From Flavobacteriaceae bacterium UBA3159 (GTDB lineage Bacteria; Bacteroidota; Bacteroidia; Flavobacteriales; Flavobacteriaceae): 64,000 nt of DNA. Made by a program: the position numbers and the translations under genes. How positions within the stretch are numbered: position 1 is the first letter of the stretch; each line of letters opens with the position of its first letter. Positions 43,685 through 51,962 of this stretch are shown here, piece after piece. The notes under the pieces are model-generated. The model was not told where the DNA came from. It did not search any database and saw nothing but the letters and a program-made list of their open reading frames with translations. The stretch is taken from positions 29,313 to 93,312 of the forward strand of contig DEYL01000063.1 in the NCBI GenBank assembly GCA_002364535.1, written 5' to 3'.

Positions 43685-44986
43685 ATGAAAAACACGATTT
43701 CCTACATTGGTGTATTGGCTTTTTGTTTTTTGACAGGATGCGCTTCCTTGGGGGGAATTAAAACAGCTGCTGAGACAAAAAAATATCAAGCTGAAAACCT
43801 AGATGCAGATCAAATTAATGTCGAATTACTTATGGGCGTTTCTACAATAGTAGCCAATAGGACAGATACCATACAACAGTCCCAAAAAAAAACTAAAAGT
43901 ACCGTTCCAAATTATAGCTCCAATCAGGAAATAATTGAAGTGGATCGCGGTTCTGGAGTAGATAAGGTTTCTATCACCAAACTTGACAGTCTAAAGCAAA
44001 AACTTCAGGCTGACGGGAGTCTTACCGTAGATCCTGCTGAAGCTTATTTGATTGATTATCTCAGACATGAGCATAACCCAGACACTATTTTTCTGGCCAA
44101 CCTCTATATTGAAACTGGTAAAAGAGGAATTCCTATCGCCTTTCAATATCAAGTCAACAAAAACGATCAAATTTTTTTCGAGTTTGAAAATCTAAAATCT
44201 AAAACCATCCAAAAAATTGAGATCATTGAAGGAGACGAGTCTCGATTCAATCATGTAAACTTGAAAAAAAAGAAAAAGGTTGGGGGTAGTTTGACCATTC
44301 AATCAGACAATACCATGACCATAAACGTTCTCAAGAAAGGATTTTTTAGGTCGGCTGTTAAAATGAAAATCAGGAAACTTCCCAAAGCTAAGTCATACTC
44401 TGTAAAAATTGTAAAAGACACCCTGATTGAGACCAGAACAGTTGTTGAGGAGGTAATTGATACCCTTTTCGCCAAAATTGATGAAAAAAAATACAGCTTG
44501 AGCCCCCGTCTAGATATTACCCACTCTAGCAGAATTGACTTTCCCATTGCCATAGATGAAGTTGACAACCTTATCGGGTGGGGTTACTGGCTAGGGCTAG
44601 ATCAAGAGGATATCATTAATTATGATGCTCTTGCGCAAACAGATCAGGATGCCGAACCACTCATTGGATTTATAAAATCAGAGCTAAATCTCAGGGAGGA
44701 TCATGTGTATCTTCCTCGTGCTCAAAACCCAGATGTAAACCTACGCATTGAGAAATGGGTGTCGGATACTCCTGGTTTAAATAATGCTAAAAACTTTGGA
44801 TATTTTAGCGGCAATGCCGATTCCCAAAACCAAAAAGCCACAATCTATGTTGTCAATAAATCCAAACTCTACAGTTATGATATTTCACTCACAGTAGTGG
44901 CAGTCAATGTAGAGTATTCTCAAAAGGAAGTAGAAAAAGAATTTTATACTGAAATACCTCGTCTTAAATTAACACTTATTCATTGA
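43685..44986 (+). CDS. lipoprotein of the CIS-linked envelope module
   Basis: A 433-residue lipoprotein (lipobox LTGC, Cys19, then ASLGG). A Ser/Gln/Lys-rich stretch (about 58-80) follows the N-terminus. The rest is largely beta structure with repeated strands (TIFLANLYIETGKRGIPIAF, GGSLTIQSDNTMTINVL, SYDISLTVVAVNVEYSQKEV). A Tyr/Trp-rich VDNLIGWGYWLGLDQEDI segment lies near 290. No enzyme motif is evident. It is coupled by TTGA to the GH18-like gene. It is probably anchored in the outer membrane and may link the membrane proteins to the CIS. Confidence 0.6.
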   Translation: MKNTISYIGVLAFCFLTGCASLGGIKTAAETKKYQAENLDADQINVELLMGVSTIVANRTDTIQQSQKKTKSTVPNYSSNQEIIEVDRGSGVDKVSITKLDSLKQKLQADGSLTVDPAEAYLIDYLRHEHNPDTIFLANLYIETGKRGIPIAFQYQVNKNDQIFFEFENLKSKTIQKIEIIEGDESRFNHVNLKKKKKVGGSLTIQSDNTMTINVLKKGFFRSAVKMKIRKLPKAKSYSVKIVKDTLIETRTVVEEVIDTLFAKIDEKKYSLSPRLDITHSSRIDFPIAIDEVDNLIGWGYWLGLDQEDIINYDALAQTDQDAEPLIGFIKSELNLREDHVYLPRAQNPDVNLRIEKWVSDTPGLNNAKNFGYFSGNADSQNQKATIYVVNKSKLYSYDISLTVVAVNVEYSQKEVEKEFYTEIPRLKLTLIH

Positions 44987-46716
44987 AAAAAGTTACTCTA
45001 CTTATATTAGTCAGTATAGTATTGTCCTCTTTTGTGTCATGTAAAGAGGTAATGCAACTTAGAAGTAGTGCCCGCAAAACTAAAAGTCAGTTGCGGATGT
45101 TGGAACGGACGGTCAACCGTACCAAAAAACAATTGGGGCTGGATGGTAAGAAAAAGGAAGATGCCCAAGACACGATTGAACTTGGATTTACCTCCATTGA
45201 TCAGAAAAATATGCTCAATTCCTATGGTTATGTCTACGATGCCATTAATGGTAAAGATCAAACGGTGACCAGATCCAATTTTTATTGGGATCCTGAAAAA
45301 CAGCTTTATTATGTAAATGATAGAAAATACCGTCAAATTCTCCCAGATAAGGAAGTGTTTGGTTGGCATCCCTATTGGATGGGTAATGCATGGCAAAATT
45401 ATCCTTTTGAATTGTTATCTACTATTTCTTATTTCTCCTATAAGATAGATCCCCAGACTGGATCATATTCCAATTCCAAGCAGATTGAAGATTGGAGAAC
45501 AACTGCTTTAATTGATTCAGCCAAACTTAAAAAAACTAAGATTCTGTTAACGGTATCTAGCCATGGTCGATCAAATAACCACCTGTTTTTGGAGGACCGA
45601 GGAAAATGGTCTGTGCTTATAGACAGTGTCACACAATTAATTAAAGAACGTGATGCAGATGGAGTAGATGTGAACTTCGAACAGTTGCCCTACATGAAGC
45701 GGGAACGATTCAATTTGTTTATTAAACAACTTAGGGAACAATTAGACAATCGAATCAACAGTAAAAAAGCGATACTTTCAATTACTTTACCCGCTGTTGA
45801 CAGCAGAGAGATTTTTGACGTTAAAGAATTACAAAAATATGCTGATTTACTAGTCATTATGGGTTATGATTACAACTCTGGTAATCAGATTCAGGGAGCA
45901 GTTGCACCACTAAGGTCTGTCGAAGGCTATTCTATTAGTTTGAGTAATACCGTTGAATTTTATTTAAATACAGGAATTGATCCTTCAAAAACTGTTTTGG
46001 CACTACCTTATTATGGGAGTATGTGGACGGGGGAACTTGGAGAAAATGGAGCTGTAGAATCCAAATTTGAGCGTAAGGTAACCTACCGAGAAATCATGAA
46101 TTTGTTTTCAAAAAACATTGATGGCAATTCCAACGTTGAACCATTCTTGGATCAAAGGAGTATGACCAACTATTATAATTTTACCTATCCAGATAACACC
46201 ACAAAAGAGATATGGTTTGACGATGATTATACCTTAGGTAAAAAATTTGATTATGCAATCAGCAAAAAATTAAAAGGTATTGGGTTATGGGCCTTGGGAT
46301 ATGACAATGGCTTTGAGGAACTATGGGATGTTATCGATGATCGCTTTGCCAGCCAAGAAAAAGTCATCACCAACCCCATTACGGAGCAGTCGGGATATTC
46401 AATTAAATTTGCTCGATTCTTGTTACAGAAAAAAGACATTGTAATAACGGCGGCCATTTTCTTTTTCTTTTCAATTGTGATCGGATTTTTAATTACTATG
46501 GGTGATTGGAGGGTAAGAGATTCGATCGCAAGAAATCAATTTCATCGAACCATATTTATTGGTTTGGTTTTTTTGTTTTTGACTCCTTTAGTGTATTTAA
46601 TCAACGAGATTATGTTTTTAAAGTCAAATTGGATTTACTATGTGGTATTTCTTTTGGGTAATTTATCATTCTATTTGTCCACCTTTATAAAATTCAAAAC
46701 CCACAAAAAACCATAG
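44983..46716 (+). CDS. membrane-anchored GH18-like glycoside hydrolase
   Basis: A 577-residue protein. Its N-terminal signal ends SSFVSC (Cys20), possibly lipidated. A GH18 (chitinase/peptidoglycan-hydrolase-like) barrel spans about 115-470, with FGWHPYWMGNAWQNYPFELL, the catalytic strand D226-G-V-D229-V-N231-F-E233 and LVIMGYDYNSGN. The third Asp of DxxDxDxE is Asn here, while the acid/base E233 is kept. Three membrane helices close the protein (about 486-506, 521-543, 548-568). The barrel would therefore sit in the periplasm, tethered to the inner membrane, and could cut or bind cell-wall glycan for passage of the CIS. It starts at TTG, coupled to the lipoprotein. Confidence 0.75.
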   Translation: MKKVTLLILVSIVLSSFVSCKEVMQLRSSARKTKSQLRMLERTVNRTKKQLGLDGKKKEDAQDTIELGFTSIDQKNMLNSYGYVYDAINGKDQTVTRSNFYWDPEKQLYYVNDRKYRQILPDKEVFGWHPYWMGNAWQNYPFELLSTISYFSYKIDPQTGSYSNSKQIEDWRTTALIDSAKLKKTKILLTVSSHGRSNNHLFLEDRGKWSVLIDSVTQLIKERDADGVDVNFEQLPYMKRERFNLFIKQLREQLDNRINSKKAILSITLPAVDSREIFDVKELQKYADLLVIMGYDYNSGNQIQGAVAPLRSVEGYSISLSNTVEFYLNTGIDPSKTVLALPYYGSMWTGELGENGAVESKFERKVTYREIMNLFSKNIDGNSNVEPFLDQRSMTNYYNFTYPDNTTKEIWFDDDYTLGKKFDYAISKKLKGIGLWALGYDNGFEELWDVIDDRFASQEKVITNPITEQSGYSIKFARFLLQKKDIVITAAIFFFFSIVIGFLITMGDWRVRDSIARNQFHRTIFIGLVFLFLTPLVYLINEIMFLKSNWIYYVVFLLGNLSFYLSTFIKFKTHKKP

Positions 46717-46721
46717 CATAA

Positions 46722-46958
46722 ATGAAAGCAGCAATTGTTAAGGAGTTTTTTTGGCTGATCATTGGATCACTTTTCTCTCTGATTCTCTCATTCGTTTTCT
46801 TAGGTCTTTTGGATCTTACTTCTGGTGCTGAGGAGTTAAATGAAATTGAAAAAGTTTTTTCAGTACAATTGTATATTGTGGGTTGTGTCGTTTCCCTAAT
46901 ATCTATTTATATTATTCGAATCGTGGTAAGTGCCATTAAAAAATACATTATAAGATGA
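46722..46958 (+). CDS. small two-helix membrane protein
   Basis: A 78-residue protein with two membrane helices (about 8-30 and 50-70), a short acidic loop between (SGAEELNEIEKV) and a basic tail (KKYIIR). It is 5 bp after the GH18-like gene and its end overlaps the DUF4255 gene start by ATGA (46955-46958). That physically ties the envelope module to the CIS structural genes. No family is recognised. Confidence 0.65.
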   Translation: MKAAIVKEFFWLIIGSLFSLILSFVFLGLLDLTSGAEELNEIEKVFSVQLYIVGCVVSLISIYIIRIVVSAIKKYIIR

Positions 46959-47503
46959 TTCATAATTTGGTTTCTTCAATTGGTTTTCGATTGGATGAGT
47001 TTATCAAAAATAAGCTTTCAATTTCTGAGGATACTGTTGTGATATCCAGCTTGGTGGACATCAACGGGAACATGAATCAAGAGATCGAAAATAAAATCGC
47101 AATTTTTTTGATTAATATAGAAGAGGAGAAAATAACCAAAAATGGTCAATTTCAATCCTCACCAGGGATGGCACCGCCTGTAACGATAAATGTTTATCTG
47201 ATGTTTTCGGCCTATTTTCCCAACTTCAATTACATAGAGTCGTTGCGTTATATCTCTTTAGTCATTGAGTTTTTTCAGAATCACAATTTTTTTAATACTG
47301 CCAATACACCCTTGTTGTCAGATAATATCGATAAATTATTTGTAGAAATTTCTAATGTAGGAATTGAAGAGGTTGGTAAGTTGTGGGGGAGTATAGGAGC
47401 CAACTATATACCCTCCGTGGCCTATAAGGTCAAACACCTTAGGTTTGACGGTAATATTATCACTGAAAACATTCCGCTTATTATGGGGAATGATTCAGAT
47501 TGA
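46955..47503 (+). CDS. DUF4255/Pvc16-type sheath-cap protein
   Basis: A 182-residue protein resembling the DUF4255 (Pvc16_N) family, which in Afp, PVC and AlgoCIS particles forms the cap that terminates the tube and sheath distal to the baseplate. Signs are the N-terminal MIHNLVSSIGFRLDEFIK, VVISSLVDINGN, NKIAIFLINIEEEK and PPVTINVYLMFSAYFPNFNY, the usual order. The start is ATG, overlapping the previous gene by 4 nt. Position at the head of the structural genes is normal for Bacteroidota CIS loci. Confidence 0.8.
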   Translation: MIHNLVSSIGFRLDEFIKNKLSISEDTVVISSLVDINGNMNQEIENKIAIFLINIEEEKITKNGQFQSSPGMAPPVTINVYLMFSAYFPNFNYIESLRYISLVIEFFQNHNFFNTANTPLLSDNIDKLFVEISNVGIEEVGKLWGSIGANYIPSVAYKVKHLRFDGNIITENIPLIMGNDSD

Positions 47504-47533
47504 TTTTGATTTCATTATGATAAAACCAATTTC

Positions 47534-48382
47534 ATGAGTACTGCTTCTCAAAACTCGATCCATTACAAAAGTAATTTTAAAAAAATTGTGGAAGTTATTG
47601 TATTTCATGAGTATTACATTAATAGAAATTGTTCGACCATAGACTTTGTTTTAGACCAACAAAATCGTTCCTTAATAAGAAATTATGGTTTATTATTTAA
47701 ACAAACGGGTCAAGGGTTTGTAATTCTTCAGCGTGTAGATTCCAAAACCAACAGCGCTTCATTTTCGGGCCCTGTTACCTTTGTTTTTGACATGGTCTTT
47801 AAGGATCTCCTATTTTTAAATTTGACGAATATACCCTTTCAATACAGTCAACTTTTAAACTTTACCAATGAAAAAGCTTCAGGAGAGCGATTGCATGAAG
47901 AGGTTTATGTAGGAGAAAATGAGATACGACCTTATTCTGAAAATGGTATCGCTGGTAAATTAACTTTGACCATAAACCAAGAAAATGAATTTTTTGGAAA
48001 GGAAAGTGATGGATTAAATATTCCGACTTATCAATACAGAATCAATTTTGACACACGCACCTTTGTCTTGAGATATAATTTTTACTTTACCAAACAGTCG
48101 GGGGACATCAAGAAATATTATGTCCTGAATGAAAAGGATGGTACCCGTTATGAAAACTTCATTTCACGAAAATTGGAAAACGGCATAGAAGCTTTTTCAC
48201 TAGAGTTATCAGAGGAAATTAAATTAAAAGAAAAGTATGAGTTTCTATTTTATCTGAAAAAAGAGGATGAGTTTGACAAATCGTTCTCAAAGTTTTTGCC
48301 GCATCCGGAACCAATTAACTTAAACTTTGATGAAGAAAAAAAAGTTTTTTTTAATGATCTTTTTATTGCGTTAGATTTATAA
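47534..48382 (+). CDS. conserved CIS-locus protein of unknown function
   Basis: A 282-residue cytoplasmic protein lying between the cap gene and the sheath gene. It is beta-rich with strands such as IVEVIVFHEYYINRNCSTID and GLLFKQTGQGFVILQRVDSK at the N-terminus and YQYRINFDTRTFVLRYNFYF in the middle. I recall similar proteins at this place in other Bacteroidota CIS clusters but know no assigned role. It could be an adaptor between sheath and cap or membrane. It is followed by a 64-bp gap with a promoter-like sequence. Confidence 0.65.
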   Translation: MSTASQNSIHYKSNFKKIVEVIVFHEYYINRNCSTIDFVLDQQNRSLIRNYGLLFKQTGQGFVILQRVDSKTNSASFSGPVTFVFDMVFKDLLFLNLTNIPFQYSQLLNFTNEKASGERLHEEVYVGENEIRPYSENGIAGKLTLTINQENEFFGKESDGLNIPTYQYRINFDTRTFVLRYNFYFTKQSGDIKKYYVLNEKDGTRYENFISRKLENGIEAFSLELSEEIKLKEKYEFLFYLKKEDEFDKSFSKFLPHPEPINLNFDEEKKVFFNDLFIALDL

Positions 48383-48391
48383 AAAAAAAAT

Positions 48392-48421
48392 TTGACAAAT
48401 TATTTTTTTATTCACTATATA
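48392..48421 (+). promoter_or_regulatory. promoter-like sequence before the sheath gene
   Basis: TTGACA (48392-48397), an 18-bp spacer and TATATA (48416-48421) in the 64-bp gap before the sheath ATG at 48447. This would give extra expression of sheath and tube, which are needed in many copies. It looks more like sigma70 consensus than the usual Bacteroidota -7 box, so it is uncertain. Confidence 0.35.
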
Positions 48422-48446
48422 TATATAAATTGTTGAAAAAATAATT

Positions 48447-49949
48447 ATGGCCGCAACATTAGCAACACCTGGTGTTTACATTGAAGAAAAGAGTTCGTTT
48501 GGTTCTTCAGTAGTACCAGTTCAAACAGCAATACCCGCATTCGTAGGGTATACAGAAAAAGCAAGTAGGGGGTCAAAGGACTTGACCAATGTCCCTACAA
48601 AAATTTCGTCTTTAGGTCAATATGAAGAACTTTTTGGAGGAGCTCCTGCTACAAAGTTTAACATAGAAACCTCTGACGATTTTATTACTGGGTTTCAATT
48701 GTCTTTTGTCGAAAATACTCGTTTTTTGATGCATAATGCCTTGCGATTTTTCTACGCCAATGGTGGAGGAGATTGCTATATTGTGTCAGTAGGAAATTTT
48801 GATGAGAACATTGACGCAGGAAAGCTAAACGATCCAAAAGGTGGAGGTTTAGCTACTTTAGAAAAATATCTAGAGCCGACATTGATTGTAGTTCCAGATG
48901 CAGTACTTCTTTCCGAAGCAGATTGTTATTCATTACAAGCTGCAATTCTTTCCCACTGTGGATTCAAAATGAAAAATCGCTTTGCGATACTTGACGTTTA
49001 CGGTGGAACCAATGAAAGAACTTTCGACGATGAAGATGTGATCAACAAGTTTAGAGAAGGCGTAGGATCCAACTTCCTGATGTGGGGAGCGGCATACTAT
49101 CCTTATCTTAACACAACATTGATTAAAGCCTCAGAAATCGACTATACAAGAATTGAAAACTTGGATGGGTTGGTTGGAGTTTTGTCAAAAGAAGTTGCAG
49201 ATAATTTAGCTGCTGAGAACATCACCGAACCCAGAGCCGAAGGAATCAATGCTGAAATCAATAAAATTAACGAGGATAATGACGCTGATGCTGTCAAATC
49301 GATTCACTCAACCCTCACCGTGATCAGCCCAAAGTTGAATATGATCATGACTGAGATGAGTGAAATGTTGAATCTGATGCCTCCCAGCTCGGCAATGGCC
49401 GGAGCATACTCCATGGTCGATTTTACTGCAAGTGTAGCTCAATCTCCTGCTAATATTAGCTTGGGATCTGTGATTTCACCTACCGTAAACATCAACAACG
49501 ACAACCAAGAAGATCTGAATTTACCATTGAATGGTAAGGCTGTAAATGCCATTAGAAGCTTTCAAGGAAAAGGAGTTTTGGTTTGGGGAGCGAGAACACT
49601 TGATGGAAATTCAAAAGATTTCCGTTACGTAAGTGTCAGAAGAACAATGACTTTTTTAGAACAAAGTGTAAAATTTGCGGCAGAGGCATTTGTGTTTGCT
49701 CCAAATAATGCTACTACTTGGTCTACATTAAGAGCAACGGTTGCCAACTTTTTGACCAACCAGTGGCAATCAGGATTATTGGCTGGACAGTCACCGGAGG
49801 ATGCTTTCCAAGTTGAAATTGGATTGGGTTCAACGATGACACCAAACGATATCCTTGATGGAATTTTGAAGATGACCGTCAAGGTTGCAATTACAAGACC
49901 CGCTGAGTTTATTGTCATTACATTTGAACAACAGCAACAAAAATCATAA
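48447..49949 (+). CDS. contractile sheath protein
   Basis: A 500-residue phage-tail-sheath family protein (Afp2-4/T4 gp18-like). The N-terminus LATPGVYIEEKSSFGSSVVP and AIPAFVGYTEKASRGSKDLT is diagnostic. LTSLGQYEELFGG-type and LEKYLEPTLIVVPDAVLL segments follow. The C-terminal domain has KGVLVWGARTLDG, YVSVRRTMTFLEQSVKFA and the closing ITRPAEFIVITFEQQQ. The sheath contracts to drive the inner tube. Only one sheath gene is present, against three in Afp. The region about 240-330 is helical and acidic, probably the surface-exposed insertion. Confidence 0.95.
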   Translation: MAATLATPGVYIEEKSSFGSSVVPVQTAIPAFVGYTEKASRGSKDLTNVPTKISSLGQYEELFGGAPATKFNIETSDDFITGFQLSFVENTRFLMHNALRFFYANGGGDCYIVSVGNFDENIDAGKLNDPKGGGLATLEKYLEPTLIVVPDAVLLSEADCYSLQAAILSHCGFKMKNRFAILDVYGGTNERTFDDEDVINKFREGVGSNFLMWGAAYYPYLNTTLIKASEIDYTRIENLDGLVGVLSKEVADNLAAENITEPRAEGINAEINKINEDNDADAVKSIHSTLTVISPKLNMIMTEMSEMLNLMPPSSAMAGAYSMVDFTASVAQSPANISLGSVISPTVNINNDNQEDLNLPLNGKAVNAIRSFQGKGVLVWGARTLDGNSKDFRYVSVRRTMTFLEQSVKFAAEAFVFAPNNATTWSTLRATVANFLTNQWQSGLLAGQSPEDAFQVEIGLGSTMTPNDILDGILKMTVKVAITRPAEFIVITFEQQQQKS

Positions 49950-49972
49950 TTAACAAATTTATATAATACAAT

Positions 49973-50443
49973 ATGGCACTACCCACCGCAGGTACTGGAG
50001 CAGAACAAGATCAGTTTTGGCCCTTACCAAAGTTTTATTTCTCTGTAGACATTGGGGATTTTACAGACCTTCCTTTTCAAGAGGTTAGTGGATTAGATGT
50101 TGAGACTGAGGTGATTGAATATCGTCACGGTAACAGTCCAAATCACTCTTCCATTAAAATGCCCGGATTGATGAAATTTTCTGATATCACACTTAAAAAA
50201 GGTGTATTTGCTGATGATAATTCTTTCTACGAATGGATTTCTGGAATATCATTAAATACCTATGAACGTTTGACAGTAGTAATTCGTCTCCTAGATGAGA
50301 CTGCTACGCCAAGGATGACTTGGACTTTAACCAATGCATTTCCAAAGCAGATTACTCCCACTGACATGAGTTCTCAATCCTCTGAGGCTGCCATTGAAAC
50401 AATGGTTTTGGCACATGAAGGATTGGTCGCTGAAGTAGGATAA
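49973..50443 (+). CDS. inner tube protein 1 (gp19/Hcp-like)
   Basis: A 156-residue T4 gp19/Afp1-like tube protein. It begins with a flexible AGTGAEQDQFWPLP, then the tube fold KFYFSVDIGDFTDLPFQEVS, LDVETEVIEYRHGNSPNHSS and MTWTLTNAFPKQITPTDMSS, all characteristic of CIS tubes. It makes the hollow tube that carries cargo. It is 23 bp after the sheath gene, and two hairpins follow before tube protein 2. Confidence 0.93.
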   Translation: MALPTAGTGAEQDQFWPLPKFYFSVDIGDFTDLPFQEVSGLDVETEVIEYRHGNSPNHSSIKMPGLMKFSDITLKKGVFADDNSFYEWISGISLNTYERLTVVIRLLDETATPRMTWTLTNAFPKQITPTDMSSQSSEAAIETMVLAHEGLVAEVG

Positions 50444-50456
50444 TAGATTACACTAT

Positions 50457-50534
50457 AGCGTTAAAAAACGCTCAATAAACGTTAATTCTAAATAGCTAAA
50501 TAGGCCTTTTTTTAAGGACCAGTTTAGCTATTTT
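50457..50534 (+). promoter_or_regulatory. two RNA hairpins between the tube genes
   Basis: AGCGTT/AACGCT around AAAA (50457-50472) and TAGCTAAA/TTTAGCTA (50493-50500 with 50523-50530) form two hairpins. The second encloses a smaller GGCCTT/AAGGACC stem and is followed by TTTT. They could act as a partial terminator or protect the 3' end of sheath-tube mRNA, lowering the expression of later genes. Confidence 0.5.
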
Positions 50535-50551
50535 GGTAAAAAGTAAATATC

Positions 50552-51079
50552 ATGAGTGATTTGTCAATATATCCAGCTCTTGGTTATGCCTTTAGTGTTT
50601 CCGCCGTAAATAGTGACGGTCTTTCATCAGCACAAAATTCAGTTGCTACTGCAAAAAATGTTGATGCTGAATTCCAATCCATTAGGGGAATAAAAGCAAG
50701 ACGAGAGACCGTAAACTATAGGGCATTGGGGATGAATAACTATAGTTTTCAATTACCGAAAACTACTCAATATGAAGATTTGGTTCTCGAACGTGGCGTG
50801 GTCAAATCTTCCTCTGATTTCATTAATTGGTGTAACTCTTTCATCAATATGGATGCCTCAGAGAGTGATTCGTCATCTAATAATGCACTGTCAACAAAGA
50901 TCATATTGGTTTTTCTTTGGGATCGAAATAAAATGGATCCCTTAATGACTTGGACTTTTTACAATGCTTATCCAAAGGCTATAGAATACAGTGGGATCAG
51001 TGCTAGAGACAGCGCCTTTGCCGTAGAAACCATTACGATTGCGTACTCGCATTTTAGTACCCTTCATTCACCAGTTTAA
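50552..51079 (+). CDS. inner tube protein 2 (gp19/Afp5-like)
   Basis: A 175-residue protein of the same gp19 tube family. It keeps the pattern GYAFSVSAVNSDGLSSAQNS, RETVNYRALGMNNYSFQLPK, DLVLERGVVKSSSDFINWC and MTWTFYNAYPKAIEYSGIS. In Afp/PVC the second tube paralogue forms the ring linking the main tube to the spike. This probably applies here. It contains a Ser-rich SESDSSSNN loop near residue 107. It begins the baseplate part of the operon, with 5 bp before the next gene. Confidence 0.9.
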   Translation: MSDLSIYPALGYAFSVSAVNSDGLSSAQNSVATAKNVDAEFQSIRGIKARRETVNYRALGMNNYSFQLPKTTQYEDLVLERGVVKSSSDFINWCNSFINMDASESDSSSNNALSTKIILVFLWDRNKMDPLMTWTFYNAYPKAIEYSGISARDSAFAVETITIAYSHFSTLHSPV

Positions 51080-51084
51080 AGATT

Positions 51085-51285
51085 ATGGCAGTAGAAATTA
51101 AAGAACTTATCATCAGAGGAATTGTTGAACAGGGAGATAATGAGTCTGAAATAGATATAGTAGAGTTGATAAAGGACCAAATCGAAAGCTATAATTTTGG
51201 TTTAACTCCTGAGGAAAGGCGTGAAATTATCCAAGATTGTGTTTCGGAAGTGAAATCCTTAATCGATCGTAAATCAAACTTTTAG
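51085..51285 (+). CDS. DUF5908 CIS-linked small protein
   Basis: A 66-residue acidic protein starting MAVEIKELIIRGIVEQGD, the opening of the DUF5908 family found in Bacteroidota CIS loci between tube and spike genes. The C-terminal half is helical (PEERREIIQDCVSEVKSLID). Its role is not established. It lies 5 bp after tube 2 and 2 bp before the LysM-type protein, so it is co-translated. Confidence 0.8.
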   Translation: MAVEIKELIIRGIVEQGDNESEIDIVELIKDQIESYNFGLTPEERREIIQDCVSEVKSLIDRKSNF

Positions 51286-51287
51286 GA

Positions 51288-51959
51288 ATGTATAATTCTT
51301 CAGATGTATTTACCATAGCGGGTTACGACGACGACGGATTCTCCTCAGGGAAAAAGGAATTCGTACTTCAGATTAATCCAGAGAAGTTTGATATTATTGT
51401 CGGTGATAAAAAGCCTGCTCCAGGTAAAAAAGCGGATGGTGATCGTTTGGTGAGTGGAGAGCCTGGTAAAGAAATTCTAAAATGGAATTTTACTTTCCTC
51501 ATAGATAATACTGGTGTGCTGCCTCGACTTCCCACCGGATGCTCTAGGGCGGGGTCATCCATAGCCCCCTCCATAGAAGCCCTAAGAGAGGCATGTGTTT
51601 CCATTAGAAATGCTACACATACCAAACCCTTTGTAGAGGCTATTTGGGCGGATCTGAGTATTCAAGGAAGGGTTTCTAAGATTTCGGCCCGATATGAGTT
51701 TTTTGACAACAAGGGAAACCCACTCAGATCAATTATTACCCTCGAGATTTCAGCAATTGCAAAAGAGAACCCCAATCTACAAAGCCCAGATATTTCCAGA
51801 ATGCCCACCATGAAAGGTGGAGATAATCTGGTTAAGTTTTGTGAAGATTATTACAAGGATAAAAACTATTATATCAAAATCGCAGAACTTAATAACATGA
51901 GTTCATTTAGGGCTATTGAAAAAGGTAAGCGTTTAGAATTTCCACCCATCAAAAAATAA
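51288..51959 (+). CDS. CIS tube/spike adaptor with LysM-like end (Afp7-like)
   Basis: A 223-residue protein like Afp7/Pvc7. It begins with the strand-rich EFVLQINPEKFDIIVGDKKP and has LKWNFTFLIDNTGVLP. The C-terminal DNLVKFCEDYYKDKNYYIKI to EKGKRLEFPPIKK is a LysM-like fold that joins tube to spike in related particles. It has no signal peptide. Position between DUF5908 and the VgrG-like spike gene is the standard order. Confidence 0.82.
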   Translation: MYNSSDVFTIAGYDDDGFSSGKKEFVLQINPEKFDIIVGDKKPAPGKKADGDRLVSGEPGKEILKWNFTFLIDNTGVLPRLPTGCSRAGSSIAPSIEALREACVSIRNATHTKPFVEAIWADLSIQGRVSKISARYEFFDNKGNPLRSIITLEISAIAKENPNLQSPDISRMPTMKGGDNLVKFCEDYYKDKNYYIKIAELNNMSSFRAIEKGKRLEFPPIKK

Positions 51960-51962
51960 TTC

